Shown here one piece after another: positions 10,301 to 23,512 of a stretch of 64,000 bases of DNA. The position numbers and the translations under genes are program-made. The notes under the pieces were generated by a model. It saw only the letters and a list, made by a program, of their open reading frames with translations. It was not told the origin of the DNA and searched no databases. The DNA is from Zea mays. Its lineage: Eukaryota > Streptophyta > Magnoliopsida > Poales > Poaceae. Every line of letters starts with the position of its first letter. Position 1 is the first letter of the stretch. The stretch spans positions 118,077,789 to 118,141,788 of the forward strand of contig NC_050101.1 in assembly GCF_902167145.1 (NCBI RefSeq). The letters run 5' to 3'.

Positions 10301-13300
10301 TGTAACACCCGGTTTTAAGGAACAAAGCCGGGTGCATCTCATACATGCGCCAAGAAGACAACATATATAATAACAGAGTGTATAGAGATAAATGTCATAA
10401 AACATCAGAGTAATTATTACATAGCGGAAGACTTATTACAAAATAAAGGAATAAATGTAAAACGAACTAAGGATCGTCGGCGCCAATGTCGACCGAGACA
10501 CGCCACCTAGATCAGATCGAACTCCTCAGTGTTAGGCGGCTCCTCTTCGACCACCTGCTCTTCTCCTGTGGGGGGGGTGTGAGACAGCAAGAGTGAGCTC
10601 ACATACGTTCATAGCTCAACAAGTCGTGGGGAATAATGTGGCATGAACTCACCAAAGGTGGGAGTTCATGTAGTGTAAGGCTGATCAATGAAATAGAGGT
10701 TGAGGCTGAGCATTGCTTTTATAAGTTGGTCAAAATTTTATTAGCAATTACTAAGTGTAAGTAAATACCAAACCTTAATAATAATAAAGAACAGTAATAG
10801 TAATATAATCCCAAATGCGATGCAAATGTCAAATTGAATTTAAGTTCCATAATTAATCATGTGAGGGTCCGAGCCGCTCTTGACCGTGAGCACGGCTAGT
10901 ATACCAGTTTTACACTCTGCAGAGGTTGCGCATCTTTACCCACAAGTCGTGTATCCCATGTCGCCTGGGTTTGCAAGGCCCTTAGACACTACCGAGGTGA
11001 ATGGCTAGGGATCCACTACGAGGCCTTTACAAAGTTCCACTAGCTTCCGAAAACCCGCTACAGTTTATAGGAAGATCCAGTACAGGGTTCCTGGCTGACA
11101 GCCATCGCAGCAAAATCAACCAGGGACCTCCCCGCACTGACCTCTCCCCTACTGCCCTTGCCCCTTTCGGGTAAGGTAGTCTTCCACTAGCTTTCCTAAT
11201 TAGTCAGCCAAGGGCGTCCCATTATACCCTTGTGGTAGCACTGTTTTCCCGGGTGGTCGCTCCATGTTCCCATTAATTTAATGATCTTAACATGAACAGT
11301 AATAATAACAAGATAATAACAGAATAATCATGAATAGTGTATCTCCATACCCAATCCACATAAAGCAATAGCAAGTACTACCCAAAAATGTTTCAGGGGT
11401 GAACAAGGTATAGAGGTAATCAAAACTGGGGTAACATAATGGCTCCCATCAAAATTAACCTATGCAGATCATTAAAATTAATAAGAACATGGCTGGGAAA
11501 GTAAGTGATCAAGGGCACAACTTGCCTGGCACTTGAGAATCCAGGTACCAACTTGCTTTTCAGATGATACGTGTCCTCGCGCTAGTCGTAGCAATAAAAC
11601 CAACATGGTATAGATAAAATTAACATCACACCAAACATAAGAACAAACTGAATAATAATAATCTACGCGTAGCTACGAGACTAACGCAACTTGAACGAAT
11701 CAAATCGGAGTTAAAACGGGGGAGTTATGAATTTCCTAAGGTTTTATGTATTTGATATAAGATTAATTAGGAAATGAATTTTGTGGTGACATTCATGTCA
11801 AAACAGAGGTACTAATTGATAAACAATAATATTACAAAATTATAGGAATTGGAATTAATTAATTTGGACTCCATACGAATTTTCTATGAATTAATCAAGT
11901 TATAGGAATTGTTTTTATGTTAAAAATTCATTTCTATAATTATTTAACTGATTTCCTCGGATCTCTGGACTGCGCACCAAAATTCAGGAAATGCAGGGGC
12001 CCCTGCGCAAAGATCCTAAGACACAGTGCACAGCGACAAGGGATGGCGGGTTGATTTTAATGAACTATAGGGGCTCTTTTGTATAACGGTAAGGCCAAAG
12101 GGGTATCCTTGAATCCTAGCCATCTGATCTGATTCGGACGGCCCAGATTAAATCTAGGTTCCAGCCAACCGGTATGCAGCCATAGCCCCACGATCCGAGA
12201 TGGGCGGCAATGATTTTATGATGTCTGATCTCGCGCAAGCCACACGATCAAGATCCGAGGGCCATCCTACCATCTAATCTACATCGTCCAACAAAAAAAA
12301 TCAATGGCACACAGCCATCCTCCACCCCTCGACTGCCCAGAGCACGGCGCCGCCGCCCCAATCTCACGGCGGTCGCCATGGTCGGCTACAGGTAGTTCGC
12401 CCCCCCTGGTGATCGAACACGACAGGAATAGGTGCTACATATCGCGGACAACAAGACGAACTTAGATGGGGGCATCCATACCTCCGATTGTAGCAACGCT
12501 GGGGCTATCAACGGTGGGGAGCGGATTAGCGGCGGCGTCAGACTAACGGCGAGAAATTGATGGCGCCTCCGATCGCTTCTTCGCCCGCGAAGACCCTGCG
12601 CCCAACCCAAGAACCTCGCCAAGCATCCTGGGGAGACACCGAGGCTTCCAGATGACGGGCGAGGACTTACTGGTGAGGGCGCGGCGCGGTAGGGCGTAGA
12701 GGCGCAACTGGAGAGGCGGAGGGAGGAGCAGAGTGGCAGAGGCCCGACGGAGAAGTCAAGGGCACAAGGCAAGATCCGGAATCGGGATCAGCGGCCGATC
12801 AGGATTCGAGGTTGGGGGTGAAGCCGAGTCTACGCGGATGGCGAGAAACACGGCCGGGAGAATCAAGAACAGAGGCGGATGGAAACCAATGTTTATGCAG
12901 CCGGAGAAGGGAGATCGGTTGCGCGCATGGCGGAGTTCGTTTCTGGGTCAGCGCTGTTCTTCTGTGTATGGTCCAAGGAGCAAGGTCGATCTGGTAGCGT
13001 TCAGCCGCGATTCCTGGCGGCAACAACGCATTTTGCCGAGCTTGCGCGATTTCTGCGTGAGATGGAGAAGACACACCTGACTAGCGGGTCCCACACGTCA
13101 AACACCCAGCGCCCAGGCGGCTTCCGGTTCAACGGGGAAGAGGACCCGACAGGTGGGCCCCACCCGGCATTGAGTGCGCAAGCTGGCAGGCGCCCCGGCC
13201 CCAGCTGTCGGCGCACGGACAGGGGTGGGCTGCGCGGATGGTGCTAGGTAGTGGGCCGAAAGTCATGGAAGCGAGCCCAATTAGGTTTTAGTCTTTTTTT

Positions 13301-13747
13301 TTTCTTTTTATTTTCTTTTCTCTCTCTTTTCAAATTCAAGTTGTGTTCAAATTTAATTCAAACTCTTGTGACCAAATAATCTCAGACGATATTGTGCCAT
13401 AAGCAGTACTACTTTGAAGATATATTATTATTTATATTATTTTTATATCTTTTCTCTTTTTGGTTTCACTTCTAGAATTTCTTTTCCAAACTCTAGAATT
13501 TCTTTTAGGATTTAACTTCCCATTGGGGTATTAACATAATTAATAATATTTTTTATTTATTTACCATATTTTTATATCATCACAAAATGCACACAAAGTA
13601 AGATCCAGCATGATGCACAGGTTATTTAGGTGTTCTTGGTTCTAATTACCCACTTTTAACTAGTGTTGATCACATGCAATGAATAGTAGAGGCCACAAAC
13701 TAATGGGTTTAACTCTATCCACTTTTATTACACTTTTGAGTATTACA
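10301..13747 (-). repeat. 3' LTR of element C
   Basis: Plus-strand ends TGTAACACCCGG...GAGTATTACA. It is identical by eye to 17914-21361 except for one G in a homopolymer. Short ORFs inside (12386-13247) are LTR sequence, not genes. Confidence 0.95.
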
Positions 13748-13765
13748 AATCCTACCCCCCTTAAA
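13748..13765 (-). other. Polypurine tract of element C
   Basis: Minus strand reads AAGGGGGGTAGGATT directly before the LTR start TGTAATACTC. Confidence 0.8.
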
Positions 13766-13785
13766 AATAATCTCGTCCTCGAGAT

Positions 13786-15672
13786 TTAGGCAGATCTAGG
13801 GAAAAGGTGGGGAAAATCTATACGAAGCTCTTCTTCTCTTTCCCAAGTTGCTTCGTCTTCATTGTGGTGGCTCCCTTGCACTTTGCACATCTTTATAACC
13901 TTATTCCTCGTAACCCGAGTCAAAGTATCCAAAATCTTGATGGGGTACTCAGCATAAGTCAGATCCTCTTGAACACTAAGGTCTTCCATTGGTAACTGTT
14001 CTTCAGGCACCCTGAGACATTTCTTCAGCTGAGATACATAAAATACATTGTGAACATCCGCAAGACGATCCGGTAACTCCAATTGGTATGCAACTTCTCC
14101 CACTCGCTTTAAGATTAAAAAGGGTCCAATAAAGCGAGGGGACAATTTGCCCGTAACTTTAAACCTCCTCATTCCACGAAGTGGTGACATCTTGAGGTAC
14201 ACATAACCTCCATTCTCAAATTCCAGTGGTCTCCCTCTATTATCAGCATAGTTCTTTTGCCTGGTCTGAGCTATCCTCAAATTCTCCCAAATTATACAGA
14301 CTTGTTCTTCTGCCTCTTGAATAAGTTCACGTCCAAAGAACCGTCTTCCTCTAGTCTGGTTCAAAATAGAGGAGTCCTGTATTTCCTGTCATATAGAGTC
14401 TCGAACGGTGACATCTTTGAGACTGGCCTGGTAACTATTATATGAGAACTCAGCATAAGGTAGACTCTTGTTCCAACTACTACCATGCTGAAGGGCACAT
14501 GCTCTCAACATGTCCTCCAGTACTTGGTTAGTCCTCTCAGTCTGCCCATCAGTCTGTGGGTGGTAAGCCGAACTAAAATTCAATCTTGTATCCAATGACT
14601 CGTGCAACTTCTTCCAATATCGAGAGGTAAACTGCGATCCTCGATCTGACACAATCTTCTTTGGCACACCATGCAGACATACAATCCGTGCCATGTACAA
14701 CTCTGCCAACTTGGCCCCAGAATATGTGGTCTTCACTGGAATAAAGTGGGCTACCTTGGTTAGCCTGTCCACAATCACCCATATAGAATCATAACCAGCA
14801 GACGTGCGGGGTAATCCAACAATGAAGTCCATGCCAATCTCTTCCCATTTCCACTCAGGTATCTTCAGTGGGTGCAATAATCCGGCTGGCCTCTGGTGTT
14901 CAGCTTTAACTCTTTGGCATACATCGCACATAGCCACATGTGCAGCCACATCTCTCTTTAGTCCATACCACCAATACTTTTGCTTCAAATCCTGATACAT
15001 CTTAGTACTCCCAGGATGGATAGAATAAACTGAATCATGTGCCTCCTTCAATATAGTTTCCCGAAGACTTTCAATGTCGGGAACACAGATCCGATTCTTG
15101 AACCATATCGTGCCTTGCTCATCTTCCGTGAACTCTGGGCCTCTACCTTCAGTAATAAGATCCTTGATCTCTTGAATCTTAGCATCACCAATCTGACCTT
15201 TACGAATTTCTTGCTCCAAGGTAGGTTCCAATTCAATAGTCACTCCTTCCGTATGTGTAACAATTCCCAGGTTGAGTCTCTCAAAATCCTTTGCTAATTC
15301 ATCAGGTAGTTGAACAACGAAAGCGGAGTGAACATGCTCCTTCCGACTCAAGGCATCTGCAACCAAATTCGCCTTGCCTGGGTGATAGTGAATCTCCAAG
15401 TCATAATCCTTAATGAGCTCCAACCAACGGCGTTGCCTAAGGTTGAGATCCTTCTGTGTGAATGTATACTTCAAATTCTTATGATCCGTGTATACTTGAC
15501 ACCTGGTTCTCATAATATAATGTCTCCAAATCTTAAGCGCATGCACAATGACTGCCAGTTCTAAGTCTTGAGTGGGGTAGTTCAACTCGTGTTTCCGCAA
15601 CCGACGAGACACGTAGGCAATCACATGTCCTTCTTGCATGAGCACACATCCCAAGCCTTGGCCACATGCATC
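13786..15672 (-). pseudogene. pol of element C, RNase H-integrase-chromodomain part
   Basis: Continues in frame after a stop codon at 15673-15675. RNase H is recognisable by [20 protein letters not shown]. Integrase follows with its HHCC finger ([12 protein letters not shown]), the catalytic core with [10 protein letters not shown] and [10 protein letters not shown], and [15 protein letters not shown]. Near 14365-14400 two nearby frameshifts, one extra and one missing base, displace about ten codons and then restore the frame. The C-terminal part (14364-13786) has the GPFLILKRVGEVAYQL integrase end and a chromodomain-like tail with YPIKILDTLTR and ATWEREEEL. A functional enzyme would nick target DNA and the tail would guide it to chromatin. 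This copy is broken. Confidence 0.85.
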
Positions 15673-17031
15673 ACATTAAATGTCAAATCCCTTCTGCAGA
15701 TCTGGCATAATCAATACTGGTGGAGACATCAATCTTTCCTTCAATTGATCAAAGCTCTCTTGGCATTTCTCATCCCACTTGAATTCTTTCCCTTTCTCCA
15801 AAAGCGATGTCATGGGCTTAGCAATCTTAGAAAATCCTTCAATAAATCTTCGATAATATCCTGCGAGTCCCAAGAAACTCCGAATCTCCGTAACTGTAGT
15901 GGGCACTCTCCACTCCATTATCTCCTTCACCTTAGCAGGATCCACAGCTATTCCTCCATTAGAAATAATATGACCAAGGAATGGCACCTTGTCAATCCAA
16001 AACTCGCACTTGCTGAACTTAGCGTAGAGTTGATTATCTCGTAACTTCTGTAGCACCAACCTTAGATGTTGTTCATGATCACTTTCATTCTTAGAATAGA
16101 TAAGAATATCGTCGATGAATACCACGACGAATCTGTCCAAATACTCCATAAACACTTTGTTCATCAAATTCATGAAATAAGCCGGTGCATTGGTCAATCC
16201 GAATGACATAACAGTAAACTCATATAATCCATATCGAGTCGAGAAAGCCGTCTTGGGAATATCCGACGGTCTAATCTTCATCTGATGGTATCCCGATCGG
16301 AGATCAATCTTCGAGAATACCCTGGCTCCTCTCATCTGATCAAATAAATCCTCAATACGGGGCAACGGATACTTGTTCTTTACCGTAACATCATTAAGAG
16401 ATCTATAATCCACACACATTCTTTGTGATCCATCCTTCTTCTGCACAAATAAAACCGGCGCTCCCCAAGGTGAGGAACTCGGACGAATGTAACCGGCCTC
16501 TTGTAACTCCGTCAACTGCTTCTTCAGTTCCTTCAACTCCTCTACGGACATTCTATATGGCCGTTTAGAAATAGGGGCGGTTCCAGGTAAGAGATCAATA
16601 ACAAACTCAACTTCTCTATCAGGTGGCATCCCTGGTAACTCCTCTGGAAAGACATCCGGAAAATCTCTAACCACCCGGATGTTATCACCAACAAACTCCT
16701 CAGGCATAAAGAACATTGCACGCATGGATGAGGAGGTCACTGCAATATTAACTTGAAATCTTTCTCCTTTAGTGGTAGTGAGCTCTATGGTACCTCTACC
16801 ACATGCTATAACGGCCTTTGCCTTTCTTAGCCACGACATACCAAGGATCAGATCTATACTGCTTGACTCCAATATTATAGCAGTAGCTCCAAATTCTCTA
16901 CCCATAATGGTTAATGCCAATCTACGTGTCATTTGACTTGCCTCAACAGGTCTTTTAGGTGTAATTACTCTCATGGGCTTCCTCATATTGTCCAACACAT
17001 TTGCACGAACCAAAATCTCAACATGACGCAT
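15673..17031 (-). pseudogene. pol of element C, protease fragment and reverse transcriptase
   Basis: Open from 17031 to the stop at 15673-15675. The first about 100 residues are the C-terminal half of an aspartic protease ([16 protein letters not shown]). The catalytic DSG segment is missing because of the upstream deletion. RT follows with [17 protein letters not shown], the palm motif [10 protein letters not shown] (about residue 305, near 16115) and [12 protein letters not shown]. The stop lies at the expected tyrosine after KGFDI at the RT-RNase H border. A polyprotein from this copy would end before RNase H. Confidence 0.85.
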
Positions 17032-17123
17032 AATTTTATTAGCAACACATGGGGACAGATAGACCTTTTTATTCCTCCTAAAATAGTATCATACCGAATA
17101 CTAACTAAAGGAACTTGTAGATC

Positions 17124-17450
17124 CTACAAATAGTAGTAATTTATATATATATTTATGTAGCTTGGTGGAGCTGGTGGTGGTGGAGAGGGTGGTTGTTGTC
17201 GTTGTCTCTCCAACCGTGATTGCCTTCTTTCTTGTTGTATCTCCAGACGGACCTGACGTATTTCCTCGCGTTCTTGTCTTATCTGGTTTTGCATTTCAGT
17301 TACCATGTCTGTCAATTGTTGTATTACCAGCCTTTGGGTTGCAATCACTTGATCGGTGTCAACAGGTGGAGGATTTGGAGGATTCATTTCTGTTTGCTGT
17401 TGCGTGATAATCTTTCCTTTCCTGGTATTGACCATCTGAGTTAGAAACAT
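17124..17450 (-). pseudogene. gag 5' stub of element C
   Basis: 108-codon ORF whose second methionine starts MVNTRKGKII, followed by a Gln/Glu/Arg-rich helix with heptad character and a proline stretch (PPSPPPPAPP). It then runs into AT-rich sequence before the protease fragment. The Gag core and zinc knuckle are absent, so most of gag is deleted. Family knowledge: chromovirus Gags of this clade often start MVxTR. Confidence 0.6.
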
Positions 17451-17899
17451 ATGGTAAGAGAATAGTAGCCAAGGCAGGTACTTACAAATCAGGTTATTTT
17501 GGGGGATTTATTAGCTAAGCAGATTAATATTCTACCTACTATAGCTAATTCAATACCTTATGTTGGTACATGCTAAGATGTCCATCTATAATAATTCAAT
17601 CAATCAAAGAAGCAAATCAGGCATTTAGCATCAGCACAATCAACCAACATTTTTTTTTAATAAAATAGTTTTAAATTTTGTCTTGGGTTCCCTAACTCTT
17701 AAGAATGCCATAGGGGTGGGGATTCCAAGGTGTGAAATCCATCTTGACTAAGAGTAGAAAAAGGTAAGAATGATCAGAGTAGAACAGTAGAAGATGAGAC
17801 TGGATCAAGATGTGATAAGTATAGAATGAGTCAGAGTAAGGTAAGTAGGAAAGGGTTTGCCCATTTCTATCTAGGTTTCGTCCTACAGTCAACATTTCC
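17451..17899. other. Untranslated leader of element C
   Basis: AT-rich stretch between PBS and gag stub. No ORF or repeat of note was seen; this is where the packaging and leader signals of the element would lie. Confidence 0.6.
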
Positions 17900-17913
17900 T
17901 CTGATACCACTTC
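17900..17913 (-). other. Primer binding site of element C
   Basis: Minus strand GAAGTGGTATCAGA starts directly at the LTR end. TGGTATCAGA is complementary to the 3' end of initiator methionine tRNA. Confidence 0.9.
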
Positions 17914-20900
17914 TGTAACACCCGGTTTTAAGGAACAAAGCCGGGTGCATCTCATACATGCGCCAAGAAGACAACATATATAATAACAGAGTGTATAGAG
18001 ATAAATGTCATAAAACATCAGAGTAATTATTACATAGCGGAAGACTTATTACAAAATAAAGGAATAAATGTAAAACGAACTAAGGATCGTCGGCGCCAAT
18101 GTCGACCGAGACACGCCACCTAGATCAGATCGAACTCCTCAGTGTTAGGCGGCTCCTCTTCGACCACCTGCTCTTCTCCTGTGGGGGGGGGTGTGAGACA
18201 GCAAGAGTGAGCTCACATACGTTCATAGCTCAACAAGTCGTGGGGAATAATGTGGCATGAACTCACCAAAGGTGGGAGTTCATGTAGTGTAAGGCTGATC
18301 AATGAAATAGAGGTTGAGGCTGAGCATTGCTTTTATAAGTTGGTCAAAATTTTATTAGCAATTACTAAGTGTAAGTAAATACCAAACCTTAATAATAATA
18401 AAGAACAGTAATAGTAATATAATCCCAAATGCGATGCAAATGTCAAATTGAATTTAAGTTCCATAATTAATCATGTGAGGGTCCGAGCCGCTCTTGACCG
18501 TGAGCACGGCTAGTATACCAGTTTTACACTCTGCAGAGGTTGCGCATCTTTACCCACAAGTCGTGTATCCCATGTCGCCTGGGTTTGCAAGGCCCTTAGA
18601 CACTACCGAGGTGAATGGCTAGGGATCCACTACGAGGCCTTTACAAAGTTCCACTAGCTTCCGAAAACCCGCTACAGTTTATAGGAAGATCCAGTACAGG
18701 GTTCCTGGCTGACAGCCATCGCAGCAAAATCAACCAGGGACCTCCCCGCACTGACCTCTCCCCTACTGCCCTTGCCCCTTTCGGGTAAGGTAGTCTTCCA
18801 CTAGCTTTCCTAATTAGTCAGCCAAGGGCGTCCCATTATACCCTTGTGGTAGCACTGTTTTCCCGGGTGGTCGCTCCATGTTCCCATTAATTTAATGATC
18901 TTAACATGAACAGTAATAATAACAAGATAATAACAGAATAATCATGAATAGTGTATCTCCATACCCAATCCACATAAAGCAATAGCAAGTACTACCCAAA
19001 AATGTTTCAGGGGTGAACAAGGTATAGAGGTAATCAAAACTGGGGTAACATAATGGCTCCCATCAAAATTAACCTATGCAGATCATTAAAATTAATAAGA
19101 ACATGGCTGGGAAAGTAAGTGATCAAGGGCACAACTTGCCTGGCACTTGAGAATCCAGGTACCAACTTGCTTTTCAGATGATACGTGTCCTCGCGCTAGT
19201 CGTAGCAATAAAACCAACATGGTATAGATAAAATTAACATCACACCAAACATAAGAACAAACTGAATAATAATAATCTACGCGTAGCTACGAGACTAACG
19301 CAACTTGAACGAATCAAATCGGAGTTAAAACGGGGGAGTTATGAATTTCCTAAGGTTTTATGTATTTGATATAAGATTAATTAGGAAATGAATTTTGTGG
19401 TGACATTCATGTCAAAACAGAGGTACTAATTGATAAACAATAATATTACAAAATTATAGGAATTGGAATTAATTAATTTGGACTCCATACGAATTTTCTA
19501 TGAATTAATCAAGTTATAGGAATTGTTTTTATGTTAAAAATTCATTTCTATAATTATTTAACTGATTTCCTCGGATCTCTGGACTGCGCACCAAAATTCA
19601 GGAAATGCAGGGGCCCCTGCGCAAAGATCCTAAGACACAGTGCACAGCGACAAGGGATGGCGGGTTGATTTTAATGAACTATAGGGGCTCTTTTGTATAA
19701 CGGTAAGGCCAAAGGGGTATCCTTGAATCCTAGCCATCTGATCTGATTCGGACGGCCCAGATTAAATCTAGGTTCCAGCCAACCGGTATGCAGCCATAGC
19801 CCCACGATCCGAGATGGGCGGCAATGATTTTATGATGTCTGATCTCGCGCAAGCCACACGATCAAGATCCGAGGGCCATCCTACCATCTAATCTACATCG
19901 TCCAACAAAAAAAATCAATGGCACACAGCCATCCTCCACCCCTCGACTGCCCAGAGCACGGCGCCGCCGCCCCAATCTCACGGCGGTCGCCATGGTCGGC
20001 TACAGGTAGTTCGCCCCCCCTGGTGATCGAACACGACAGGAATAGGTGCTACATATCGCGGACAACAAGACGAACTTAGATGGGGGCATCCATACCTCCG
20101 ATTGTAGCAACGCTGGGGCTATCAACGGTGGGGAGCGGATTAGCGGCGGCGTCAGACTAACGGCGAGAAATTGATGGCGCCTCCGATCGCTTCTTCGCCC
20201 GCGAAGACCCTGCGCCCAACCCAAGAACCTCGCCAAGCATCCTGGGGAGACACCGAGGCTTCCAGATGACGGGCGAGGACTTACTGGTGAGGGCGCGGCG
20301 CGGTAGGGCGTAGAGGCGCAACTGGAGAGGCGGAGGGAGGAGCAGAGTGGCAGAGGCCCGACGGAGAAGTCAAGGGCACAAGGCAAGATCCGGAATCGGG
20401 ATCAGCGGCCGATCAGGATTCGAGGTTGGGGGTGAAGCCGAGTCTACGCGGATGGCGAGAAACACGGCCGGGAGAATCAAGAACAGAGGCGGATGGAAAC
20501 CAATGTTTATGCAGCCGGAGAAGGGAGATCGGTTGCGCGCATGGCGGAGTTCGTTTCTGGGTCAGCGCTGTTCTTCTGTGTATGGTCCAAGGAGCAAGGT
20601 CGATCTGGTAGCGTTCAGCCGCGATTCCTGGCGGCAACAACGCATTTTGCCGAGCTTGCGCGATTTCTGCGTGAGATGGAGAAGACACACCTGACTAGCG
20701 GGTCCCACACGTCAAACACCCAGCGCCCAGGCGGCTTCCGGTTCAACGGGGAAGAGGACCCGACAGGTGGGCCCCACCCGGCATTGAGTGCGCAAGCTGG
20801 CAGGCGCCCCGGCCCCAGCTGTCGGCGCACGGACAGGGGTGGGCTGCGCGGATGGTGCTAGGTAGTGGGCCGAAAGTCATGGAAGCGAGCCCAATTAGGT

Positions 20901-21361
20901 TTTAGTCTTTTTTTTTTCTTTTTATTTTCTTTTCTCTCTCTTTTCAAATTCAAGTTGTGTTCAAATTTAATTCAAACTCTTGTGACCAAATAATCTCAGA
21001 CGATATTGTGCCATAAGCAGTACTACTTTGAAGATATATTATTATTTATATTATTTTTATATCTTTTCTCTTTTTGGTTTCACTTCTAGAATTTCTTTTC
21101 CAAACTCTAGAATTTCTTTTAGGATTTAACTTCCCATTGGGGTATTAACATAATTAATAATATTTTTTATTTATTTACCATATTTTTATATCATCACAAA
21201 ATGCACACAAAGTAAGATCCAGCATGATGCACAGGTTATTTAGGTGTTCTTGGTTCTAATTACCCACTTTTAACTAGTGTTGATCACATGCAATGAATAG
21301 TAGAGGCCACAAACTAATGGGTTTAACTCTATCCACTTTTATTACACTTTTGAGTATTACA
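17914..21361 (-). repeat. 5' LTR of element C
   Basis: Second copy of the 3.4-kb LTR. It drives transcription on the minus strand. Translations of matching LTR segments (for example 12386-12772 and 20000-20386) are identical, supporting near-perfect identity. Confidence 0.95.
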
Positions 21362-21366
21362 CCAAG

Positions 21367-23512
21367 GGAGCCATCGCCAGAGACGCCCGACGACGACGAT
21401 GACGACGATGATGAAGAGGAGGATGACATGGCCGCCCGTCTCGGCCTCAGCCCCGGCTTGGGGTGTGGCCAGGAGCCGCCGAGCCAGCCCCCGAGCGGGC
21501 CGACGCCGTCAGCCCCCGGAGTTGGGGTGTCGGGGTCCCGGCCCGAGGCGCAGGGGCGATCCGAGAGGTCACCTGACCCCTCAGCCGGAGGAGCTGAGGT
21601 GGCTCCGGAGGGCCAGGTCAGGGCGTCTGCTCCCCAGGGGCCACCGCTCGTGCCGGTGGCGCATGGGGGTGACCCTCAAGTCATCGCGGCCGTGCCCGGG
21701 CAATCTGCTCCCCGGGCGTCCCAAACGAGGGTGGCGCCGAAGTTGCCGGCGAAGCGGACCTCGGCGGCTGTTTCGGGAGCCGGGACCCAAGAAGGCTCTC
21801 CCCAGGCGCGGTGGATCATGGCCCGAAGTGGGTGAGTATCTTGGAATGTCTTCGTCTTGGCTTCCCATTCGTATGTCTCGGCTGTGATTTTCCCTTTCCC
21901 CCTTTTTTTTATCCAGCAAGCGAAGCCATGGCTAGACCGACCTGGCACCCCGGAAGGCCCTTAAGACGGCACCGGACTGCGCGGCCAGCGCCGCCTCGGG
22001 TCTTGTCATTCAGCCGACCCTTTCGCAGGGTGTTCCGCCACAGGGGGCTCGGGTGTCGCCCGTCTCTGGGGAGCGGGCTCCCAAGGCTGGCTCTTCTGCC
22101 GAGGCGGCCATTGTGACAGGGGAGGCGGCCGACACCGACGTGGCCCCGAGCCCGCCTGTCGTGTCGGCCACGCCAGCGCCCGTCGCTACCGAAGTCGCCG
22201 CCGTCCCAGTCGGAGAGCGACCGGTTGCTGCCTGCGTCAGGATGGCCGACGCGTCGGCGCCCAGTGCCTCGGAAGAGGTGGGCGTGGGTGCGCGATCCGT
22301 CCATCCGGGCGGCGGCCTCGTCGCCGTGCGGCGGAGCCCCGAGGCCCGACGTCAGCTGCTCCGATTCCGGACCCGCGAGGCCTCGGACCCTGTCTTCGTC
22401 CTCGACGATGAACAGGAGGACCAGTCCTGGGATGAGCTCCGCGAGCGCGCTGAAGCAACGGTGGGATCGCTCCAGTCGTCGTTGGAGGTTTTCTGCACGG
22501 ATGTCCCCAAAATCCTCCAGGTAACGGTTTCAGGCATACCTTTTCCTTTCTGCGAGCGAGGCGTTCGTCGTGATGCCCTGTCTCCTTCCTCCAGGACCTG
22601 ACGGATCGGAGCGCCGCCAAGTCGTCATTCATCCGCCGCGAGGCCGATGTCTGGGGCTCGCTGCGATCCCTGAGGACCTCGCTTGCCGGGGCTACTGCGC
22701 GCCTTTCTCAGCAGGATGCCAAGGTAGCGGACCTCCAGTTGCTTTGCGCTGACCTGAGGGCCGAGGCGGCAGCAGCGCGCACGGAGGCGCAACGGCAGCG
22801 GTCGGAGTTCGCCCAGGTCGTCGAGGAGCGGGACCAATCTCTGGGCCGAGCTGCCGAGGCCGAAGGCCGGGCCGAGACCCTCGCGGCCGACCTAGCCGCA
22901 GCCCAGGTCGCGGCCTCGGAACAGCGTGCCTGAGCCGAAGGTACGCCATGGTCGTCCCTGATTCTTGTTCTTGTCGGTTTCCTCTGCTTGTGCTTGAGGT
23001 CTTTCTTCTGGTTGTTCGCAGAGCTTGAGTCCGCCCTTGACGAGTCCGCCAAGGCGCTCGCCGAGGCGCTTGCCGGAGCTGCCGAGCAGAGGGAGGCTGA
23101 CCTCGCGGCCATGTCCGAGGCCGTCTCGGATGCTTATCGGATCCTCGGCTCCGGCGACGTCCCTTCAGGAAGCTCCCCCCAAAGCCGCCTTCAAGCCTTG
23201 GGTGATCACGCGCGCGGCAGAGTCCGCGAGGCGCTGCACCACGGCGTCAGGCGGGCCTTCGCTGTGCTCGCTTCCCACTACGTTGTGGACCTGGAGTGGG
23301 TTAGTGAGGGGTATTGTCTTCCTGATGAGGACGAAGCTGCCCTGGCGGAAGTTCAGCGGCTCGACGCGATCGCCGCGGGTCCGAGCGCGGTGTTGGCGAC
23401 CACCTTCGAGGCGGAGATCCTTCCCCCTGCGCCATCGCCGGAAGCCGAGATGGACCTTACCGACGGCGGGGACGGAACCGAGGGCGCGGCTCCTTCCCAA
23501 AGCGGCGCCTAA
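21367..23512 (+). pseudogene. Antisense accessory gene of element B, 3' part
   Basis: Continues in frame from 10300 after removal of C. Exon 2 has an Asp/Glu run (21389-21428) and a Pro/Gly/Ser-rich low-complexity region, ending at 21831. Introns: 21832-21916 (GTGAGT...CAG), 22521-22594 (GTAACG...CAG) and 22941-23021 (GTACGC...CAG). Exons: 21917-22520, 22595-22940, 23022-23512. The last two exons are coiled-coil, with repeated A-E-A-E-R heptads and LAADLAAAQVAASEQ. The final exon has LASHYVVDLEWVSEGY and an acidic end, stopping at 23510-23512. In-frame stops near 21935 (TAG) and 22931 (TGA) break it. Function unknown; structure suggests a multimerising nuclear protein, which is inference. Confidence 0.7.

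Larger units (their letters stand above)
10301..21361 (-). mobile_element. Element C: Tekay-type chromovirus (Gypsy), non-autonomous, minus orientation
   Basis: LTRs of 3447 and 3448 bp, target duplication CCAAG (10296-10300, 21362-21366). The internal region is only 4166 bp. On the minus strand: LTR ending GGGTGTTACA, PBS, stub of gag, deletion, protease C-terminal half, RT, RNase H, integrase and chromodomain, PPT, LTR. The only LTR difference found is a G run of 8 (10570-10577) versus 9 (18183-18191). Very long LTRs, initiator-Met PBS and a C-terminal chromodomain place it in the Del/Tekay clade. Maize Prem1, tekay and xilon-diguus belong there; I cannot pick between them. Confidence 0.9.

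Noticed and set aside
12386..13247. Several ORFs of 60-130 codons on both strands, repeated at 20000-20861
   Set aside because: They lie inside the LTRs of element C, overlap each other in several frames and show no known motif.
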